Assembly (NCBI RefSeq): GCF_000238595.1
Contig: NZ_AGTS01000137.1
Span: 35,737-99,736, forward strand
From: Acidovorax sp. NO-1
GTDB taxonomy: Bacteria; Pseudomonadota; Gammaproteobacteria; Burkholderiales; Burkholderiaceae_C
Direction: 5' to 3'
DNA length: 64,000 nt
Part shown: positions 31,336 to 39,879 of the stretch, piece by piece
Layout of the letters: each line of letters starts with the position of its first letter
Numbering within the stretch: position 1 is the first letter of the stretch
Translations under genes and position numbers: made by a program
The notes under the pieces: generated by a model
What the model saw: the letters and a program-made list of their open reading frames with translations, nothing else
The model's database searches: none
What the model was told of the DNA's origin: nothing

Positions 31336-31743
31336 ATGCCAAAGTACCAGTTCGACGTGAAAGTACTGCCTGAATACCTGCCCGAGCAGTCTGCGCCGGA
31401 CACGGGGGTGTACAGCTTCGCCTACACCATCACCATCACCAACACCGGCGAATCGCCCGCGCAGCTGATTTCACGCCACTGGATCATCAGCGACTCCAGG
31501 GGCCACACCGAAGAAGTGAAGGGCCTGGGCGTGGTGGGCCACCAGCCGCTGCTCAAACCCGGTGAATCCTTTCAATACACCAGTGGATGCCGGTTGCGCA
31601 CTGCCAGCGGCACCATGCATGGCACCTTCCATTGCGTGACGGAAGACGGCGAGCCCTTTCACACCGCCGTCCCTCTTTTTGTGCTGGAGGCGACGAACCA
31701 CGGCCCCTCGGGAGAGCCACTGAGCGGTCGGGTGCTGCATTGA
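31336..31743 (+). CDS. apaG: ApaG family protein
   Basis: A 135-residue beta-sandwich protein. YSFAYTITITNTGESPAQLI, SRHWIISDSRGHTEEVKGLG, VVGHQPLLKPGESFQYTSGC and GTMHGTFHCVTEDGEPF are the family's conserved blocks. The biochemical role is unsettled; in E. coli apaG is beside ksgA-apaH and affects magnesium and cobalt handling. Here it is joined to the so-called recombinase gene by a TTGA overlap. Confidence 0.95.
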   Translation: MPKYQFDVKVLPEYLPEQSAPDTGVYSFAYTITITNTGESPAQLISRHWIISDSRGHTEEVKGLGVVGHQPLLKPGESFQYTSGCRLRTASGTMHGTFHCVTEDGEPFHTAVPLFVLEATNHGPSGEPLSGRVLH

Positions 31744-33737
31744 GGCGCGTAGCCGCGGGCACCGACCTGGAAACCCTGCTGTCCTCGCTGGACCCGCAGG
31801 CACACCTTGCCCACCGCCATCTGTGGCTGATCCATCTGCTGGAATGGGTGCGGGGGCGCCGAGATTCCGTGCCGGCCGCCGTGGGACGCGTGCAGCTGTT
31901 TCTCGACGCGGTGCAATCCCGCCCTGACATCCAGGTGCGCCTTCAGGCGTGGTGGACGACACTGGTGGACCAGGTGGACATCACCACCTTGCTGGCGGAT
32001 TTCGGGTTTGCGCCCCGCACCGCCCTCGTGAGCGAGCTGGCCGAGCGGGTACGCAACAAACTGCTGCCCGGCAGCCCGGAAACCATCGACGCATCCGAAC
32101 TCTTCATGCTGGCATTGCCCAGCGAGTTCGATGCGCAGTGGCTGGCCGCGCTGGAGGAAACCCAGCTCAATCGCCTGGTCGGCCTTCTGTCAGGGACGGC
32201 TGGCGAAGCCTCCCCCGGCCCCTCGCGCTGGCACAAGGCCCTGCTGGACGCCATCACCTACTGCGCCGGCCAGATCCTTTCCACCGGTTTTGCGCCCGAG
32301 CTGCGGCTGCGCATGAGCGAGTCGGCCCGCGACGCCCAGCCTTTTCATGCACTGATCCGCGACGTGGAGAGCCTGCGCGTGGAGGTGCTGCACGCGCTGC
32401 GCACGCCCGACCGGCTCAACGAGGCTGCCCAGCGCCTGCGCGAACGGCTGGAGGCCTGCCGAGCCGCCGCCACCACGGTTTACACCCATTTTGAAGAGAA
32501 CGGGATCTCGGTCGGCCTGGTGTTTCGCCTGCGGCAGCTGCGCGAGCGCATCCTGCGCGTGCGCGAACTGCTGGAGTGCCTGCTGTCACCCAAGCCCGCC
32601 GTCACGGCCGCGCGGCTCATGGCACATCTGGTGATGGTGGGGCAGGAGCGGCGCAGCCTGCGCGCCCTGGTGGCATCCAACTCCTCGCTGCTGGCGGCCA
32701 AGGTGGCCGAGCGCAGCGCCGAAACCGGCGAGCACTACATCACCCGTACGGGCGCCGAATACCGCGCCATGGTCCGCAAGGCAGCGGGCGGCGGCGCGGT
32801 GATGGCGTTCACGACGATGATCAAGTTCGGCCTGTATGCCCTTGCGCTTTCCGCGTTCTGGGGGGGCTTCTGGGCCGGTGTGAACTACGCCACCACCTTT
32901 GTGCTGATACAGCTGCTGCACCTCACGGTGGCCACCAAGCAGCCGGCCATGACGGCACCGGCCATGGCGGCCAAGCTCAAGGAGCTTGGCGCCAGCGGCG
33001 CGATCGAATCCTTCGTTGACGAGATCACGCACCTGGTGCGCTCCCAGGTGGCCGCCGTGCTGGGCAATGTGCTGGTGGTGTTCCCGGCCGTCATCGGGCT
33101 GGCCATGCTGTTTGCGCTGGTGGTGGGCAGCCCTGCGCTCAGCGAACCCCAGGCCCTGCAGGTGTTCGAGTCGCAGCACCTGCTGGGGCCTTCGCTCATT
33201 TTTGCGGGGTTCACGGGGGTGCTGTTGTTCGTGTCCAGCATCATCGCGGGCTGGACCGAAAACTGGTTCGTGCTCTACCGCCTGGATTCGGCCATGCACT
33301 ACAACCCGCGCATCACCGGCCTGCTGGGCCAGGAGCGTGCGGCGCGCTGGGCGCGGTTCTTGCGCGAGAACCTCTCGGGCTTTGCAGCCAACATCTCGCT
33401 GGGCTTCATGCTGGGCCTGGTACCAGCGTTTGCAGGGTTTTTCGGGTTGGGCCTGGATGTACGCCATGTCACACTGTCCACGGGCCAGGTGGGCGCGGCA
33501 AGCGCGGCACTGGGCCTGGAGGTGTTGCACCTGCCTGCCTTCTGGTGGGCGGCGGCCGCGCTGCCCTTGATGGGTGCGCTGAATGTTTCGGTAAGTTTTT
33601 ATCTGGCATTCCGGCTGGCCCTGCGCGCACAGAACGTCAGCGGCGTAGACCGCTCCCGGATCTACGCAGCCATCCGTGCGCGCATGCGTTCGTCACCCCT
33701 GAGTTTCTTCATGCCAGAGCGCCGTACCGCCGCCTGA
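31740..33737 (+). CDS. Gcr/COG4389-type membrane protein annotated in databases as site-specific recombinase
   Basis: A 665-residue protein. No ATG is close to the family start; TTG at 31740 overlaps the apaG stop (TTGA) and gives RRVAAGTDLETLLSSLDPQA, so this start is chosen. The first half is helical and soluble (LAHRHLWLIHLLEWVRGRRD; LRVRELLECLLSPKPAVTAA). The second half carries several membrane helices: AVMAFTTMIKFGLYALALSA, YATTFVLIQLLHLTVATK, VLVVFPAVIGLAMLFALVVG, SLIFAGFTGVLLFVSSII and FWWAAAALPLMGALNVSVSF. Nothing resembles a tyrosine or serine recombinase active site, so the traditional name is doubtful; I would treat it as a membrane protein of unknown function. Confidence 0.85.
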   Translation: MRRVAAGTDLETLLSSLDPQAHLAHRHLWLIHLLEWVRGRRDSVPAAVGRVQLFLDAVQSRPDIQVRLQAWWTTLVDQVDITTLLADFGFAPRTALVSELAERVRNKLLPGSPETIDASELFMLALPSEFDAQWLAALEETQLNRLVGLLSGTAGEASPGPSRWHKALLDAITYCAGQILSTGFAPELRLRMSESARDAQPFHALIRDVESLRVEVLHALRTPDRLNEAAQRLRERLEACRAAATTVYTHFEENGISVGLVFRLRQLRERILRVRELLECLLSPKPAVTAARLMAHLVMVGQERRSLRALVASNSSLLAAKVAERSAETGEHYITRTGAEYRAMVRKAAGGGAVMAFTTMIKFGLYALALSAFWGGFWAGVNYATTFVLIQLLHLTVATKQPAMTAPAMAAKLKELGASGAIESFVDEITHLVRSQVAAVLGNVLVVFPAVIGLAMLFALVVGSPALSEPQALQVFESQHLLGPSLIFAGFTGVLLFVSSIIAGWTENWFVLYRLDSAMHYNPRITGLLGQERAARWARFLRENLSGFAANISLGFMLGLVPAFAGFFGLGLDVRHVTLSTGQVGAASAALGLEVLHLPAFWWAAAALPLMGALNVSVSFYLAFRLALRAQNVSGVDRSRIYAAIRARMRSSPLSFFMPERRTAA

Positions 33738-33910
33738 CACAAGGCGCTCAGGCCCCAGCAAGCAAGCGCCGCCCATGTCCTACAGTGAACGTTTGTTTCC
33801 GCCTGTAAATTCAGGCACCGCCAGGTACAACGCCCTCCCCGCGGGGGCGGCCCGCGCCTGGCTTCTTCACCCCGACGGGCCTGGCCCGTCTGACGCAGAG
33901 GTCCCAAGAC

Positions 33911-35170
33911 ATGAATGAAATCCTGACCTTCTGGGCGCAGTGGCTGCGCCCCTCGGCCGGGTTGCCCACGGTGCAATGGTCACTGCTGCTCGCAGTAGCC
34001 GCCATGGTGGGTTATCTCACGCAACGCCACACCGGGCTGCCCAAGGTGCTGGGCTACTCGCTGGTGGGCACCGCCGCCGGGCTGGCCGGTTTCAGCGGTG
34101 CCGTGTGGCCCTTGCAAGGCATCGGCCTGTTCCTGCTGGAGCTGGGCATCGCCCTGGTGCTTTTTGAGTGCGGCGGCCGCATCCCGCTGCGCTGGTTCCG
34201 CCACAACCCCATGGTGCTGGTGCAGAGCATTGCCGAATCGGCGCTGACCTACTTCGCCGTGTACTGGGTGCTGGTGTGGCTGGACCTGCCCACGCAGGTG
34301 GCAGGCCCGCTGGCGCTGGTGGCACTGGCCGCTTCGCCCGCCGTGCTCACCCGCGTGGTCGCCGACACCCGCGCGGCCGGCCCGGTCACAGAGCGCGCCA
34401 TTGTGCTCACCACGCTTTCCACGCTGTATGCGCTCACGCTGGGCAGCGCCAAGGCCGAGCTGATCAATCGCCAGAGCCTGACGGTGGTGGAGACGGTGTA
34501 CCCCGTGATGGTGGTGCTGGGCGTATCGATTGTGGTGGCGGCCGTTTTGGCCCTGGTGCTGCGCATGGCGCTGCGCTTCATGAGCCCCACGAGCGAAAAC
34601 ACCTCCATGCTCTTTCTGGCGCTGGTGGCTGCGGGCACGGCGGTGGCTGCGCACATGGGTGGCTCTGCGCCGCTGGCGGCGCTGCTGGGCGGCATGCTGC
34701 TCAAGCAGCTCAACCCGCGCCCCTGGGCCTGGCCGCGCCAGTTGGGCAATGCATCGTCGCTGCTCACCATGCTGATGTTCGTGCTGGTCTCCACCGTGGC
34801 CGCGCAAGCCGACTGGAGCGCCCCCGTGGCCGGCGTGGTGCTGGCCCTGATTGCCGTGCGCCTGGTGGCCAAGGCCACGGGCGTGGCCCTGGGCAACGTG
34901 GGCAGTGGCGCCAGCTGGAAGCAGGCCCTGTGGGTGGGCTGTGCGATGACACCCATGTCGTCCATCGCGCTGCTGATTGCCTCGCAGTTCGTGCTGGCCT
35001 CGCCCTCCACCGGCCACGTGATTGCCGGGGTGGCGCTGCCCGCCATCTTGCTGATGGAAGTGCTGGGGGCCGTGATTGCCACCGTGGCCATTTACCGTGC
35101 GGGCGAAAGCTCCAAACCCTGGGCGCCACTGACCCGTGGCAACAACGGAGAGAACAGCCGTGAGTCTTGA
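33911..35170 (+). CDS. Cation:proton antiporter, CPA2/KefB-like membrane domain
   Basis: A 419-residue polytopic membrane protein with about 12-13 helices, including [60 protein letters not shown] and [35 protein letters not shown] and [14 protein letters not shown] match the first half of sodium/proton and potassium-efflux antiporters. There is no C-terminal TrkA-N domain, so regulation differs from KefB/KefC. The gene ends inside the start of the next gene (GTGAGTCTTGA), coupling it to a YbdK-type ligase. The substrate ion cannot be told. Confidence 0.85.
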   Translation: MNEILTFWAQWLRPSAGLPTVQWSLLLAVAAMVGYLTQRHTGLPKVLGYSLVGTAAGLAGFSGAVWPLQGIGLFLLELGIALVLFECGGRIPLRWFRHNPMVLVQSIAESALTYFAVYWVLVWLDLPTQVAGPLALVALAASPAVLTRVVADTRAAGPVTERAIVLTTLSTLYALTLGSAKAELINRQSLTVVETVYPVMVVLGVSIVVAAVLALVLRMALRFMSPTSENTSMLFLALVAAGTAVAAHMGGSAPLAALLGGMLLKQLNPRPWAWPRQLGNASSLLTMLMFVLVSTVAAQADWSAPVAGVVLALIAVRLVAKATGVALGNVGSGASWKQALWVGCAMTPMSSIALLIASQFVLASPSTGHVIAGVALPAILLMEVLGAVIATVAIYRAGESSKPWAPLTRGNNGENSRES

Positions 35171-36281
35171 AGCCTTCAACCATTCCGAACCCCTGACGCT
35201 GGGCGTCGAGCTGGAGCTGCAGCTCGTCAACACTAACGACTACGACCTGGCACCCTACGCCGAGGACATGCTGCGCCTCATGAAGAAAACCCCGCTGCCC
35301 GGCAGCGTGGTACCCGAGATGACGAACAGCATGATCGAGATCTCCACCGGCATCTGCCATTCGGCCAGCGAGGTGCTGGGCCAGCTCACGCCCATCCGCG
35401 ATGCGCTGGTGAAAAATGCCGACAAGCTCAACATCGCCGTGGTGGGCGGCGGCACGCACCCCTTCCAGCAGTGGCATGAGCGGCGCATCTACGACAAGCC
35501 GCGCTTTCGCGAGCTGTCCGAGCTGTACGGCTACCTGTCCAAGCAGTTCACCATCTTTGGCCAGCATGTCCACATCGGCTGCCCCGACGCCGACGCCGCG
35601 CTACTCATGCTGCACCGCATGAGCCGGTACATCCCGCATTTCATTGCAATGTCGGCATCCAGCCCCTACGTGCAGGGGCAAGACACGGCCTTCGACTCGG
35701 CGCGGCTCAACTCCGTGTTTGCCTTCCCGCTCTCCGGCCGTGCGCCCATGGCCCTCACCTGGCAGGACTTCGAGGCGTACTTCAACAAGATGACGCGCAC
35801 CGGCGTGGTCAAGAGCATGAAGGACTTCTACTGGGACATCCGCCCCAAGCCCGAGTTCGGCACCATCGAGATCCGTGTGTTCGACACCCCGCTCACCATC
35901 GAACGCGCCGCAGCCCTTGCGGGCTACGTGCAGTCGCTGGGCGCGTGGTTTCTGGCCGACCAGCCCTTCATGCCCGAGGAGGACGACTACCTCGTCTATA
36001 CCTACAACCGCTTCCAGGCCTGCCGCTTTGGCATGGACGCGGTGTATGTGGACCCGGCCACCGGCGACCACATGCCGCTGCGGGAACACATCCTCAAGAC
36101 CATGGACAAGATCGCCGGGCACGCCGCCGTGCAGGGCGCATCCAGCGCCATGCACATGCTGCGCACCGAGGTCGAAGCGGGCCAGAACGACGCGCGCTGG
36201 CTGCGCCAGCGCCAGAGCGAAGAGCAGCTGCTGGCCGAGGTGAGCCGCCAGGCGGCGCAGCGCTTTCGCGGCATGAGTTGA
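35160..36281 (+). CDS. YbdK-type carboxylate-amine ligase (GCS2 family)
   Basis: A 373-residue member of the glutamate-cysteine ligase 2 family. GTG at 35160 is preferred over GTG at 35136 because GGAGAG lies seven bases before it. [75 protein letters not shown] and [20 protein letters not shown] are the ATP/metal-binding blocks. E. coli YbdK has weak gamma-glutamylcysteine ligase activity; the natural role is unknown. It overlaps the antiporter gene by 11 bases. A GC-rich repeat follows it. Confidence 0.9.
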   Translation: MSLEAFNHSEPLTLGVELELQLVNTNDYDLAPYAEDMLRLMKKTPLPGSVVPEMTNSMIEISTGICHSASEVLGQLTPIRDALVKNADKLNIAVVGGGTHPFQQWHERRIYDKPRFRELSELYGYLSKQFTIFGQHVHIGCPDADAALLMLHRMSRYIPHFIAMSASSPYVQGQDTAFDSARLNSVFAFPLSGRAPMALTWQDFEAYFNKMTRTGVVKSMKDFYWDIRPKPEFGTIEIRVFDTPLTIERAAALAGYVQSLGAWFLADQPFMPEEDDYLVYTYNRFQACRFGMDAVYVDPATGDHMPLREHILKTMDKIAGHAAVQGASSAMHMLRTEVEAGQNDARWLRQRQSEEQLLAEVSRQAAQRFRGMS

Positions 36282-36283
36282 CC

Positions 36284-36364
36284 CCCCCTGAGCCGCTTCG
36301 CGGCTTCCCCCCCAGGGGGACGCCGCCCGTGCGGCGGGGCGGCCCTTGCACGGCGGCCGCTGGC
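36284..36364 (+). repeat. GC-rich intergenic repeat family B, copy 3
   Basis: CCCCCCTGAGCCGCTTCGCG, then GGCTTCCCCCCCAGGGGGAC, GCCGCCCGTGCGGCGGGGCG, ending GCCCTTGCACGGCGGCCGC. This copy is the cleanest and defines the block order used for the others. It fills the gap between the YbdK gene and thiL. Confidence 0.7.
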
Positions 36365-36438
36365 CTGAAGCACGCCAGTATCCAGCCGCGCAGGCCATCA
36401 TGACGCGCAGCCATTGAACCACCGGACAATCCAGCCCC

Positions 36439-37413
36439 ATGGGTGAATTCGACCTCATCGCACGCCATTTCACGCGCCCCGTGCGCCGCGCCGTCCTGGG
36501 CGTGGGGGACGACTGCGCGCTGCTGGCGCCCACGCCCGGCATGCAGCTGGCCATCTCCAGCGACATGCTGGTGGAAGGCCGCCACTTCTTTGCCGACGTG
36601 GACCCCGAAGCCCTGGGCCACAAGGCGCTGGCCGTGAACCTGTCGGACCTGGCCGCCTGCGGTGCACGGCCGCTGGCGTTCACGCTGGCCTTGTCGCTGC
36701 CGCGCGTGGATGAACCGTGGTTAGCCGGGTTTGCGCGCGGCATGTGGGCGCTGGCCGATGCCCATGGCTGCGAACTCATAGGGGGTGACACCACGCAGGG
36801 CCCGCTCAACATCTGCATCACCGTGCTGGGCGAGGTGCCCACCGGCCAGGCCCTGCTGCGCAGCGGCGCCCGGCCAGGCGATGACATCTATGTGAGCAGC
36901 ACGCTGGGCGATGCGCGGCTGGCGCTGGAAGCCCTGCTGGGCCACATCACCCTGCCTCCCGATCTGCTGGCCCGCGCACGCCAGCGGCTGGAGCGCCCCA
37001 CCCCGCGCGTGGCCCTGGGCCTGGCCCTGCGCGGCGTGGCCAGCAGCGCGATGGATCTGAGCGACGGCCTGCTGGGCGACCTGTCGCACATCCTCAAGGC
37101 GTCCGGGGTGGGCGCGCAGATCGACACCCACAGCACTTCAAATTTAATAGCTGTCAGCGCTTATCCAGAAAGCGCTAGAACCCAATTTGATCCTGAATTC
37201 ATCCGCCAATGCACCCTGGCGGGTGGCGACGACTACGAGTTGGCCTTCACCGCACCGCCCGCGCAACGTGACGCGGTGGCCGCCGCATCCCGCACCAGCG
37301 GCACGCCAGTCACCCGCATCGGCACCGTGCTGGCCGAGCGCGGCCTGCAGCTGGTGGACGCGCAGGGCCAGCCGGTGGACAACCGCTACGCATCGTTTGA
37401 TCATTTTCGATAG
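36439..37413 (+). CDS. thiL: Thiamine-monophosphate kinase
   Basis: A 324-residue enzyme that phosphorylates thiamine phosphate to the active cofactor. MGEFDLIARHFTRPVRRAVL with GVGDDCALLAP (Mg/ATP site), ISSDMLVEGRHFFAD, VNLSDLAACGARPLAFTLAL, GGDTTQGPLNICITVLGEV, SAMDLSDGLLGDLSHILKA and LAGGDDYELAFTAPP are intact. Residues about 234-251, between ASGVGAQIDT and the LAGGDDYEL block, are encoded by a copy of repeat A (the protein reads SNLIAVSAYPESARTQFD there), a surface loop in the family. The gene is complete despite the insertion. Confidence 0.95.
   Translation: MGEFDLIARHFTRPVRRAVLGVGDDCALLAPTPGMQLAISSDMLVEGRHFFADVDPEALGHKALAVNLSDLAACGARPLAFTLALSLPRVDEPWLAGFARGMWALADAHGCELIGGDTTQGPLNICITVLGEVPTGQALLRSGARPGDDIYVSSTLGDARLALEALLGHITLPPDLLARARQRLERPTPRVALGLALRGVASSAMDLSDGLLGDLSHILKASGVGAQIDTHSTSNLIAVSAYPESARTQFDPEFIRQCTLAGGDDYELAFTAPPAQRDAVAAASRTSGTPVTRIGTVLAERGLQLVDAQGQPVDNRYASFDHFR
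37138..37190 (+). repeat. Palindromic repeat family A, copy 4 (in frame inside thiL)
   Basis: Begins TCAAATTTAATAGCTGTC, core AGCGCTTATCCAGAAAGCGC, tail TAGAACCCAATTTGA. Both arms and both flanking blocks are well preserved, so the insertion looks recent compared with the gph copy. It adds about 18 codons without a stop. Confidence 0.85.
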
Positions 37414-37547
37414 CGGGCAGCAGGGACTGGCGGGCTTCGCAGCGACTTTTTTTGCAAAGCATGAATCCTTTTGCGAAACCCGCCGCTCTTGGTGGATGTG
37501 GCGCCTGTGTTGGCGCCTCATCCATCCACCTCAGGAGCTTGTTCACC

Positions 37548-37751
37548 ATGCTGTACCGCAAAAACATCACCCGCCCCGAAAGCCTGGTCCGCATCGTCGC
37601 CGGGCTGGCCCTCATCGCCGTCAGCCTGGCATGGCTGGGCGTCACACCGATCGGCCTCGTTCTGGCAGCATCAGGTGCGGTGGGCATCGTGACTGGCGTC
37701 TTTGGTTACTGCCCCGCCTGCGCCATGGTGGGCCGAAAGCCCCTGAAATGA
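37548..37751 (+). CDS. Small DUF2892 (YgaP-like) inner-membrane protein
   Basis: A 67-residue protein with two hydrophobic helices (LVRIVAGLALIAVSLAWLGV and IGLVLAASGAVGIVTGVFGY) preceded by MLYRKNITRPES, typical of DUF2892; it ends CPACAMVGRKPLK with a CPAC pair. The ATG at 37548 has CAGGAG 11 bases upstream. YgaP has an added rhodanese domain; this one lacks it. Its stop overlaps the start of the sigma factor gene (ATGA), so the two are coupled. Confidence 0.8.
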   Translation: MLYRKNITRPESLVRIVAGLALIAVSLAWLGVTPIGLVLAASGAVGIVTGVFGYCPACAMVGRKPLK

Positions 37752-38311
37752 CCCACGCCCCGGCCACCGTGGCCCAGCTGCTGCCCGCCGCGCGCAACGG
37801 CGATGCCACGGCGATGGAACAGCTGCTGCGCCTGACCCGCCCCGACATCCGCCGCTATGCGCTGCGCCACTGCGCGGCCACCGCAGCCACCGACGACGTG
37901 GTGCAGGAAGCCCTCATCATCGTGTACCGCCGCGTGGGCGCATTGCGCGAGCTGGCGGCTTTTGGCGGCTGGGTGGTGCGCATCGTGCAGCGGCTGTGCA
38001 TGCGCCCGGCGCTGGCCTGGCTCAAGAGCGAGCCACTGGCGCAGGTGGAAGACGCCCTGGCCTGGTCACACCGGCCCGACCACGAACTGCGCCACGACCT
38101 GGCCCTGGCCATCGATTCGTTGCCGCCGCTGTACAGGGAGGCGCTCCTGCTGCGCGATTTTGAGGAGCTGACGATTGAGGAGATGAGCGAACGCCTGGGC
38201 ACCACGCGCGAGGCGGCCAAGAGCCGGTTGCACCGGGCGCGTTGCCTGGTGCGGGAGTATCTTGTGCAGCCCACCTATCCCGATGCCGAACAACCTGATC
38301 AAAAACGATAG
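37748..38311 (+). CDS. ECF-type sigma-70 family factor
   Basis: A 187-residue sigma factor. Region 2 is about residues 12-80 (ATDDVVQEALIIVYRRVGAL) and region 4 about 115-170 (LPPLYREALLLRDFEELTIE, then TREAAKSRLHRARCLVREYL). ATG 37748 overlaps the stop of the DUF2892 gene. No anti-sigma factor with a recognisable zinc-binding motif is next to it; the small membrane protein upstream with its CPAC pair is the only local candidate to sense something, which is speculation. The last four residues and the stop codon come from repeat A copy 5. Confidence 0.88.
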   Translation: MTHAPATVAQLLPAARNGDATAMEQLLRLTRPDIRRYALRHCAATAATDDVVQEALIIVYRRVGALRELAAFGGWVVRIVQRLCMRPALAWLKSEPLAQVEDALAWSHRPDHELRHDLALAIDSLPPLYREALLLRDFEELTIEEMSERLGTTREAAKSRLHRARCLVREYLVQPTYPDAEQPDQKR

Positions 38312-38361
38312 CTGCCAGCGCTTATCAGGCAAGCGTTAGACGCCTTTTTGGCTTGAATTGA
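38297..38361 (+). repeat. Palindromic repeat family A, copy 5 (3' end of the sigma factor gene)
   Basis: GATCAAAAACGATAGCTGCC, core AGCGCTTATCAGGCAAGCGT, tail AGACGCCTTTTTGGCTTGAA. The leading part supplies DQKR and the TAG stop of the sigma gene; the hairpin plus five T then serves as a likely terminator. Confidence 0.8.
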
Positions 38362-38466
38362 CCATGGCGCATCACAGCCAGGCACCGCGAAATCCGAACC
38401 CGCCTCAGGATTCAGGCGGTGTACGGCTTTCTGGCGGCGGGGCGCCCCTGGTGCTCTCGGCACGCG

Positions 38467-38937
38467 CTAAGCACGCTCGGGCTGCGGCTGGCCACGCACA
38501 ACGAAGTGGCGCGAGAACCCCAGGGGCCGGCTCACCCCGGTGGGTTCTGAAAGCAGCGGCACGCGAAAGCCCGGCTCGGGCAGCACCTGCACGCTCCAGT
38601 CGGTACCGCCAATAAAGCGAAACCGCACGGTGTCCGGCTCGGCGGCATCGAGCAACGAAAAAGACCCGGTGGAATACATGCCGCCCACCGTTGCGGAGTC
38701 CAGCAGGTTCAGCTGGGCGTCCAGCAGGTGGATGTGAAGGAGCTCCTCAAACGGCGTGTCATCGGTAGTGAACAGCAGCATGAACGACTGCCACTGCGCC
38801 GCGGCTTCCAGCACCGCGCCAGCCACCTGGCGGCCCGTGGCCTGGTCATTGCGCAGAATTTCACTGACAGGTTCTGCACCGTCCGGGCGATTCGGGATGC
38901 GTGCCAGAGACACATCTGTGGATGAGAGGATTTGCAT
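38467..38937 (-). CDS. Hypothetical protein, candidate immunity partner of the glycine-zipper protein
   Basis: A 156-residue soluble acidic protein (MQILSSTDVSLARIPNRPDG; LLHIHLLDAQLNLLDSATVG; VRFRFIGGTDWSVQVL). Alternating strands suggest a beta-sandwich. I recognise no family. It starts 17 bases after the glycine-zipper gene stop on the same strand. A small gene directly downstream of a putative toxin is the usual place for an immunity protein; this is inference from arrangement alone. The ATG at 38937 is chosen; upstream codons overlap the preceding gene. Confidence 0.6.
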   Translation of the reverse strand: MQILSSTDVSLARIPNRPDGAEPVSEILRNDQATGRQVAGAVLEAAAQWQSFMLLFTTDDTPFEELLHIHLLDAQLNLLDSATVGGMYSTGSFSLLDAAEPDTVRFRFIGGTDWSVQVLPEPGFRVPLLSEPTGVSRPLGFSRHFVVRGQPQPERA

Positions 38938-38954
38938 GACGGAGCCTCTCCCGG

Positions 38955-39653
38955 TCACCAGAAAAAGTCCACGCCAAACGCGGCCAGCGCCCCGCCCACA
39001 AACGCCCCCACGGTGACGCACACGGGCGCACCGGGGCCACAGGCCAGGCCCGCCAGCGCGCCACCCGCGATGCCGCCGCCAATGCCCGCGCCCGTCACCG
39101 CCAGTTCGCGGCGTGCAGCGCCGGCCTTGTCTTCTGCGCTGGCCACGGAGTACACCGACAAGGCGATGGACACCACCAGCAGCCCCCGCCCCGCGCGCGA
39201 GAGGTTGCGCATGGTGGCGGTGACCCGCGGGTTGGACGTGCCGGCGGACCGCACGATCTCGGCATACACCGCGTTCTGCTGGGTGGGCGACAGGCGGTTG
39301 AAGTCCGCGGAGACACCGTACAACTGCTGCGTCTTGCGCGCGATCAGCTCGTTGAGCGACTTGCCTTCGCGCTTGAGCCGCTCGGCCATCGCGCGGCCCA
39401 CCGGGGTGCTGCGGCCGCGAATGACTTCCATGATGACGTTGCGCGTCTCCTGTGCCTGCTGTGCGGCTTGCGCCCAGGTCATGCGGCCACTGGTGACCTG
39501 GCCGCGCAACTCGTTCGCCATCGCCTGAATCTGCCGGGAATAGGCCTGCCGCGCGGTGGCGTCGATCGTCAGGTGGGTGCCGGCATTGGCAATCTCGAAC
39601 TCCAGCGCCCGGATGGCGGAATCAAAGGCACTTTTGTCATCGGTGTCCTGCAC
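38955..39653 (-). CDS. Glycine-zipper membrane-active protein, candidate pore-forming effector
   Basis: A 232-residue protein. GTG 39653 has GGGAGA upstream. Residues about 1-155 are helical and polar (DTDDKSAFDSAIRALEFEIA; RGQVTSGRMTWAQAAQQAQE; TRNVIMEVIRGRSTPVGRAM; LYGVSADFNRLSPTQQNAVY). Then come a hydrophobic segment (RGLLVVSIALSVYSVASAED) and a C-terminus rich in small residues with repeated GxxxG spacing: TGAGIGGGIAGGALAGLA, then CGPGAPVCVTVGAFVGGA and GVDFFW. This layout, a soluble carrier part and a glycine-zipper end with a Cys pair, occurs in pore-forming type VI and contact-dependent effectors such as Tse4-like proteins. No secretion genes are nearby, so it would be an orphan effector. 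Confidence 0.6.
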   Translation of the reverse strand: MQDTDDKSAFDSAIRALEFEIANAGTHLTIDATARQAYSRQIQAMANELRGQVTSGRMTWAQAAQQAQETRNVIMEVIRGRSTPVGRAMAERLKREGKSLNELIARKTQQLYGVSADFNRLSPTQQNAVYAEIVRSAGTSNPRVTATMRNLSRAGRGLLVVSIALSVYSVASAEDKAGAARRELAVTGAGIGGGIAGGALAGLACGPGAPVCVTVGAFVGGALAAFGVDFFW

Positions 39654-39879
39654 GCGTTGTCTCCCAAATATTGGTGGGCCGTAGGGGGTGAGCGGGATCG
39701 CTGCCCGCGGCGGCTTTTTTAAACGCTGTGGCCCGCGCCACCGCGCATTTGCCGCCAGGAAATGGTTACAAGACGTTGGGGGCGGGGCCCGCCTCCGCAG
39801 GCTGTCGGCGCTGCACGCAGCGCCAGCGCGTTGGTCGGCTGCTAGCATCCATGCCTCTCTGCGCACCCAGGAGCCGCTC

